64,000 nucleotides of DNA from Phorcus lineatus (Eukaryota; Mollusca; Gastropoda; Trochida; Trochidae). Made by a program: the position numbers and the translations under genes. The stretch spans positions 9,926,001-9,990,000 of the forward strand of contig OV121092.1 in NCBI GenBank assembly GCA_921293015.1. The letters are read 5' to 3'. The notes beneath the pieces were generated by a model that saw only the letters and a list, made by a program, of their open reading frames with translations, searched no databases and was not told where the DNA came from. Of the stretch, positions 59,170 to 64,000 are shown one piece after another; within the stretch, counting starts at the first letter, position 1; every line of letters begins with the position of its first letter.

Positions 59170-61235
59170 GGTAAATGAAACAAGTATCTGAACAGATCTT
59201 TAAGACCGTCCCTTTGGTCATATGATGACAATCAGCTGAACAGAGATGATTTCCGACTATCTCTGAACAGCGAGAGCGGGTTATCTCGAAGTTTTCCGAA
59301 TGTAGCTGAGTCACATGATAAAGCTGTTATCATGTCAACCGAGCACGTGTTTATACTGAACATCTATCGTAGGTACTGATAACACAAGGTACACGTACCA
59401 TTGTCAATTATCCTTTATTGTTTATCTATTCATTTGATGCCGAAAGATGTATATTGTTTACTACACTAACAGTCGTATAATTGCCATTTCGTTAAAACCG
59501 AATTGTGACAAACTGTAGGAAAGCTTCCATAAGACGGTATTCAAGTCTGAAAGTCTTTGGGCATCTTAGGTTAATGTATCTTTTCCATATTCCAAAATTT
59601 ACGTCATTTCCAGCTCTTAACTCTTTCACTTTTTTCTCCTCATCCAATCAGATTGGAAGTTGACTTTCTAACTTTAGAATTCTATTCTATGCGCATGCGC
59701 TGAGAAGGAGGACTTCACACCACCTACCAAAACTGGCGCTTCTATAATCTAAAGCCAGGCCGTGTCATTGGTTAATTGTTAAATGGCAAGAAAGATCACA
59801 GAGCGATACGGAAAGAGAACCACAACATTTATCCCTGGGTGATCGAGGATGGAGACCTGTGGGAGACTGTCTTAGGGACTAAATATGTCTTCATCCCTCT
59901 AAGAACCCCTTTGACAAGAAAAGCACCCGTAAAATATTCTCAGCATCACCGTTGATGAAACGTTAACCATTGCGTTGACTTAATAGTCAAGGAATGTGTC
60001 ATAAATAGAAGTATACAGGCCGGGGCGATTATAGGATACTATTTGGGTGGGGTGCGTCCCATTGAAGTCACAAGTTACAATTGAGTTAGAAATTAGTCAG
60101 ATTTTGAAAATGTTTACTGAATTTTAGTTCTCTGACCTACACTTTTCTTATTTACTTATATCATTTATGAGAACTACCTGAGTGGTTTGGGCGCACCCAT
60201 ACCAACCCACTCCCACCCCCTCCTTTATGAACTGGGTTTTTTTTTATTGAAGGGTTATAACGAGAAAATATCATGGTAAGAAGGGCAAGGGTTTTGTATA
60301 AAGTGACCTATTCTTATTTTGTGATTAAATCGTACCACAAGAAATGAATCGAAAGACCGTCTTCGTTGTCTCGCGAGATTCTCGTGCTCTCTAGTGTGTT
60401 CGAAGAACGAGAAGACATTGGTGGTTTTAGTTCAGCGAAGGATATATGTTGGGCATTGATTATCATTATGAGCTTATGAATTAAAGTTGAATTAAAGTTG
60501 AATTAAAGCAATCTTATACTGGGCAAGTAAGAATATGACAACCAACCAACCAGTGTAATAGCAGAAAAATAAACAGAAATGTTCTGCATGAAAGTCCACC
60601 AATTTCATAAATACTATTTTGGTATCTTAAAACATGTGCCGTTTAAGATGCAAACGTGGACAAATTTAGAAGATTTTTTTAGAAGAGGAAAAATTTGATC
60701 AACTTAAAGGTAAAAGGATATCAGGGAGGAGTCTGGTTGAAACACATTAAAGAAATAAAGTCATAATAGAAACACACTTTGAAGAAAAACAAGTTTATAA
60801 AGTAAAAGGCATTAAAATGAAACAAACACCTCTCTGCGTTACATGTAAATTGTCATAAAACAAAACAATTCTAATTACTTGATAATAGTTGAAGACTTTT
60901 GTAAAACAGTTGCCATGTTTACAATTCTCAGTTTTTAAAAACAAACATCAATTTAAATATATCGAATAGCAATTCCATTTAAACAAGTTATAGAATTAAA
61001 ATGATATGAAAAGGCTTTACTACATTTTAGTCAACCAAAATAAATTTCCAAAAAAAAACAGAAATAAAATGCACGAATTATTGGTAAGATGAAGATTTAA
61101 AAGTTTTATTCTCGAATAGAACCTATTTGTCATAACTCAATCTCGATTACATGGAAACGATAAAATTATCGTAATCGTACAACTAAAGTATTTAGGTGAT
61201 GCACATTTAATAAAATGGTTTAGAATTGACAGCAA
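59170..61235. other. Upstream of the receptor-like gene, nothing coding recognised
   Basis: The promoter of the minus-strand receptor gene should lie just above 59169. TATTCTATGCGCATGCGCTG near 59682-59701 contains the palindrome TGCGCATGCGC, the core of an NRF1-type site, and is a plausible promoter element some 500 bp upstream. Otherwise AT-rich and unassigned. Confidence 0.4.
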
Positions 61236-61542
61236 CCTGCTACATCAGCGTAATTGAACTCAAGCTCCTTCCATATACCCTGATCTCTTTCGAGTCAAAT
61301 CCCTCGCATGACAGGCGCCGCTTGATGTTCGTGGCTTTGCTCACCTGTTATTGTTTAAGCCAATGAAATGTCGTTATCAAAGGAGCTTGAAGCTACTTTT
61401 TTTAACTTAACGGAATTTTCCATCTGGGTTATGCCGCTGTTGCTGGATGCGATTCGTCTCATTGGCTGGTTAGATAGCTAGATATCAGGGTATATGGAAG
61501 GAGCTCGATCAGCGGATTCAATTACGCTGATGTGGCAGGATG
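61236..61542. mobile_element. Palindromic-ended MITE, family P, copy 3
   Basis: CCTGCTACATCAGCGTAATT at the left and CAATTACGCTGATGTGGCAG GATG at the right, with the inner TCCATATACCCTGAT / ATCAGGGTATATGGA pair. The body (CTTGATGTTCGTGGCTTTGC, AGCCAATGAAATG) is closest to copy 2. The target duplication is unclear (GACAG on both sides). Confidence 0.85.
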
Positions 61543-64000
61543 ACAGTCGGAACATAATAAGGGAGGCAGTGACAGACATGCTGACAGAGAGTGCGTTTAC
61601 TATATTTAAGTGTTTCATAACAATGTGATAAAATCAGATCCAGAGTTCCGGTGTCAATAGAGCTTATATTTTTCCCCTGAAATAATCAGAAAAGTCGCAT
61701 CTCATCGCTGAAGTCGTAATGTTCTCAACTAAAAATATACATTTCTAATTTGATTGCAAGGAGATTTCTTTCAATGTCACTAAGGTCGATGTTATGTCAT
61801 TTCCAATTTAAAGTTTTAAAGTAAAAAAGGATGGAATGCAATCTTCCAATTTTAGATATTTTGTAATTCAAACCCGTCAGAAATGTTTTTCTGTTTCCCT
61901 TGAGTTCTTAAAAAAGTGACATCTATACACTATCTTTCGCCAAAATAAAGTTAACCTTTATTTGTATCCAATGCTTCTCATTTAACCAACGATGAAAAGT
62001 AAATAAGATCTCATCAGTTTCTTAGAAAGATCTTTTAAAGCGTGTGATAATATAGATGTTGAGTAGATAGATTGACATTATTGTGACAAAGAACTAAACA
62101 CAATGATGAAGGAATAGTGAACTAAAGAAGAAAACTCCCCATTGAAAACAAGGTTTGTGTAAATCTTGCTATAACGTTGAACTCAGGAATATATATAATA
62201 TAAATCTTTATCTTCTATCTTTTTTAGTTTGTTTCCAAAGTTACGTTTAGTAATTTGAGTTGATGCTGAGTAATTAACGCGCGCAATTGACCGGTTTTCG
62301 ATCACAGTCGCAACTTATCTTTTTTGTTGACGGAGATGTATCAGAATGATACTTCTAAGTTATAGTCTTTCCTTTCGATAAAAGGACCACATTCATACAG
62401 TTTGCACGAGTGACTCCAACAAGTCCTTGGTTGTCTCGTTAAGACATAAGAGGGAACGCTTATGATTATTACGCATGTACGTTTTGTTTGAAACAGATTA
62501 TTACTATTTAATTACATTTTACATAAATATTTCTCTGATTTGGAATTAAGAAAGATTTAAGAGTAACAAAATATGTTTGGTTATTAATGTTCTGACGGTG
62601 ATGAGATATCAATTAGTTGTGGACATTGTGTTTTCCCTGGATAGCGGCGAGAACGTAGCCTGTAGGCCAGACCCTGAAATAAGTTAGAAGCCTTAGAAAG
62701 TCTATAAAAGACTTGAGAACTTGATTTCAGGAAGATGAAGCAGTCTCCTTTTAGTCTGGCTTCTACCCGTGGACCTGTCCATCGTGGGTGCCCCTACCAG
62801 GAGCCTGTAAGCTTCAGCTGTCATAGCTCTCGGGGTCTCTGAAGCACGCAAACCACCACACCACGATAAGGTAATGAGTCCAGTGGCACCGAGCTTTAAA
62901 CTCAATCGTGTATCAGGTAGATGAAGAAAAATCATTCCTTTCATTTAATTGCTCCAGGAAGTTGTATTAACGTTAAGACATGTCATCCTTCTGTGGTGAA
63001 TTGATATTCCCTTTGAAATGTACTTTTATACTTTCTTTAATACTAATCCAATAAAAATGTTAGATAACTTTTCCGTGTATTAAATTTTTCACCCAGACTA
63101 ATAGAACTCTTGTGTGTCTACATCATCTCCAGACATAACGTTATCACAAAGAGTCCCAATCCGCTTATAAAGGTAAATATTGAAAATTGTTAATTATTTC
63201 AAGCCACATAGTGACACATTTCAAACATGTTACTACTGAAAATGAAATGATATACATCATTGAAAAACTCATTTTATGTTCAGTTTGAACTGCAGTCTTG
63301 TTATGGAAAATAATCTTAAATAATCAACCTAAAGACATCATCATAAGCACGACGTTAACGAAGCCGTAGTTGTTTTCAAATCCGCTTTCTGCTATCAGAT
63401 GCAGACCTAATTAGAAAGAAATGGAAAACTTTGATTATTTGAAGCCATATTATTATTTTGTAATTTTTTACAAAATTGGAATTTATTAGTTTCCTCCTCA
63501 GCGTAACTCTAAATATATATACACCGCTGTTCACGCTTGTTCGGAACCTTTTCGTAACTGACTGACGCATCGTTTACTCTTTAATATGAACCGACATTTG
63601 CACCTGTATTTTTCCGGGTCATTAGCTTTCTTTTCCGTATCGAAAGATAAACATGAAACTATGTAATAAAATATAAAAACATATTATATCAGAACACTAT
63701 CATTATGAAATCAAGTTTTGATACAGTTTTGTGGACGAATTTATTACTGATATGAGACATTATAAATTATTTGCACCGTTATGTTAAGTGAAATCTACCC
63801 TATATTCCTGCTTCACTTAACATTGTAGCGAGATTTCCTGTTTGGATTATGCTGATCCAAACCGTGTTTGTACTACGTGTTACCTAAAACAAGTGGAGAT
63901 TAAATAAATCATGTAGCAATAACTTACTGCTTATTACACAACTTTTGGTCCCCGATTTCAATATAAAGTGAAAGAGAGTTGACTATAATGTGTGTGTCGT
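61543..64000. other. Intergenic, one possible LINE fragment
   Basis: No gene recognised. The only structured part is 62690-62905, described separately. Confidence 0.5.
62690..62905 (-). mobile_element. Possible 5' fragment of a widespread LINE
   Basis: On the minus strand, TTACCTTATCGTGGTGTGGT followed by TTTGCGTGCTTC, GAGAGCTATGACAGCTGAAG and CTCCTGGTAGGGGCACCCA matches, from memory, a 5' segment common to many animal LINE copies. The open frame over it (80 codons) shows no reverse transcriptase. The class assignment is uncertain. Confidence 0.4.

Overview
This is animal nuclear DNA, most likely from a gastropod mollusc and probably an abalone-like one. The reasons are short exons with GT-AG introns, AT-rich intergenic DNA, a glycoside hydrolase family 5 (GH5) mannanase-like gene of the kind molluscs carry, and SINE tails of the form GCGGCGTTAAAC...CTCACTCACT, which I associate with Haliotis from memory, not from a search. 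All gene models were built by reading splice sites and codon phase by eye.

Layout. (1) 1-2342 (+): the 3' part of a GH5 beta-mannanase-like gene whose two catalytic glutamates are both replaced. (2) 5783-11232 (+): a complete proteasome beta-3 gene (PSMB3, 205 aa). It is followed by an exact-length tandem duplication of 2,568 bp (10570-13137 and 13138-15705) that gives it a second copy of its last exon. (3) 15.7-27 kb: a gene-poor stretch of MITEs, an intact tRNA-derived SINE, foldback elements and a broken LINE. (4) 27045-30372 (+): a secreted PAN/EGF/fibrinogen-related protein of 361 aa, with copies of one MITE family on both sides. (5) 34137-40545 (-): the ZNF622/REI1 60S-biogenesis factor, 7 coding exons and 403 aa. 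(6) 41298-48213 (+): ribosomal protein L37a (eL43), 92 aa, apparently with an ATG-only first coding exon behind a TOP-like pyrimidine tract and a 5.4-kb intron holding a 3.2-kb hAT transposon. (7) 51340-59169 (-): a cation-dependent mannose-6-phosphate-receptor-like membrane protein, 7 exons and 250 aa, with a transposon end two bases after its stop codon. (8) 59.2-64 kb: mostly unassigned, with one MITE and a possible LINE 5' fragment.

The genes do not form a pathway. ZNF622 (60S maturation) and RPL37A (a 60S protein) stand head to head about 0.75 kb apart and could share a promoter region. The rest is housekeeping plus two lineage-type secreted proteins.

The most unusual structure is a family of foldback elements (hairpins at 23129-23277, 23362-23466 and 25487-25621, with stemless relatives at 29733 and 34373). 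The flanks and a CGAG...CGAG loop are shared, but the hairpin stem sequence differs completely from copy to copy. I saw no retrovirus-like or LTR element, no CRISPR array and no rRNA.
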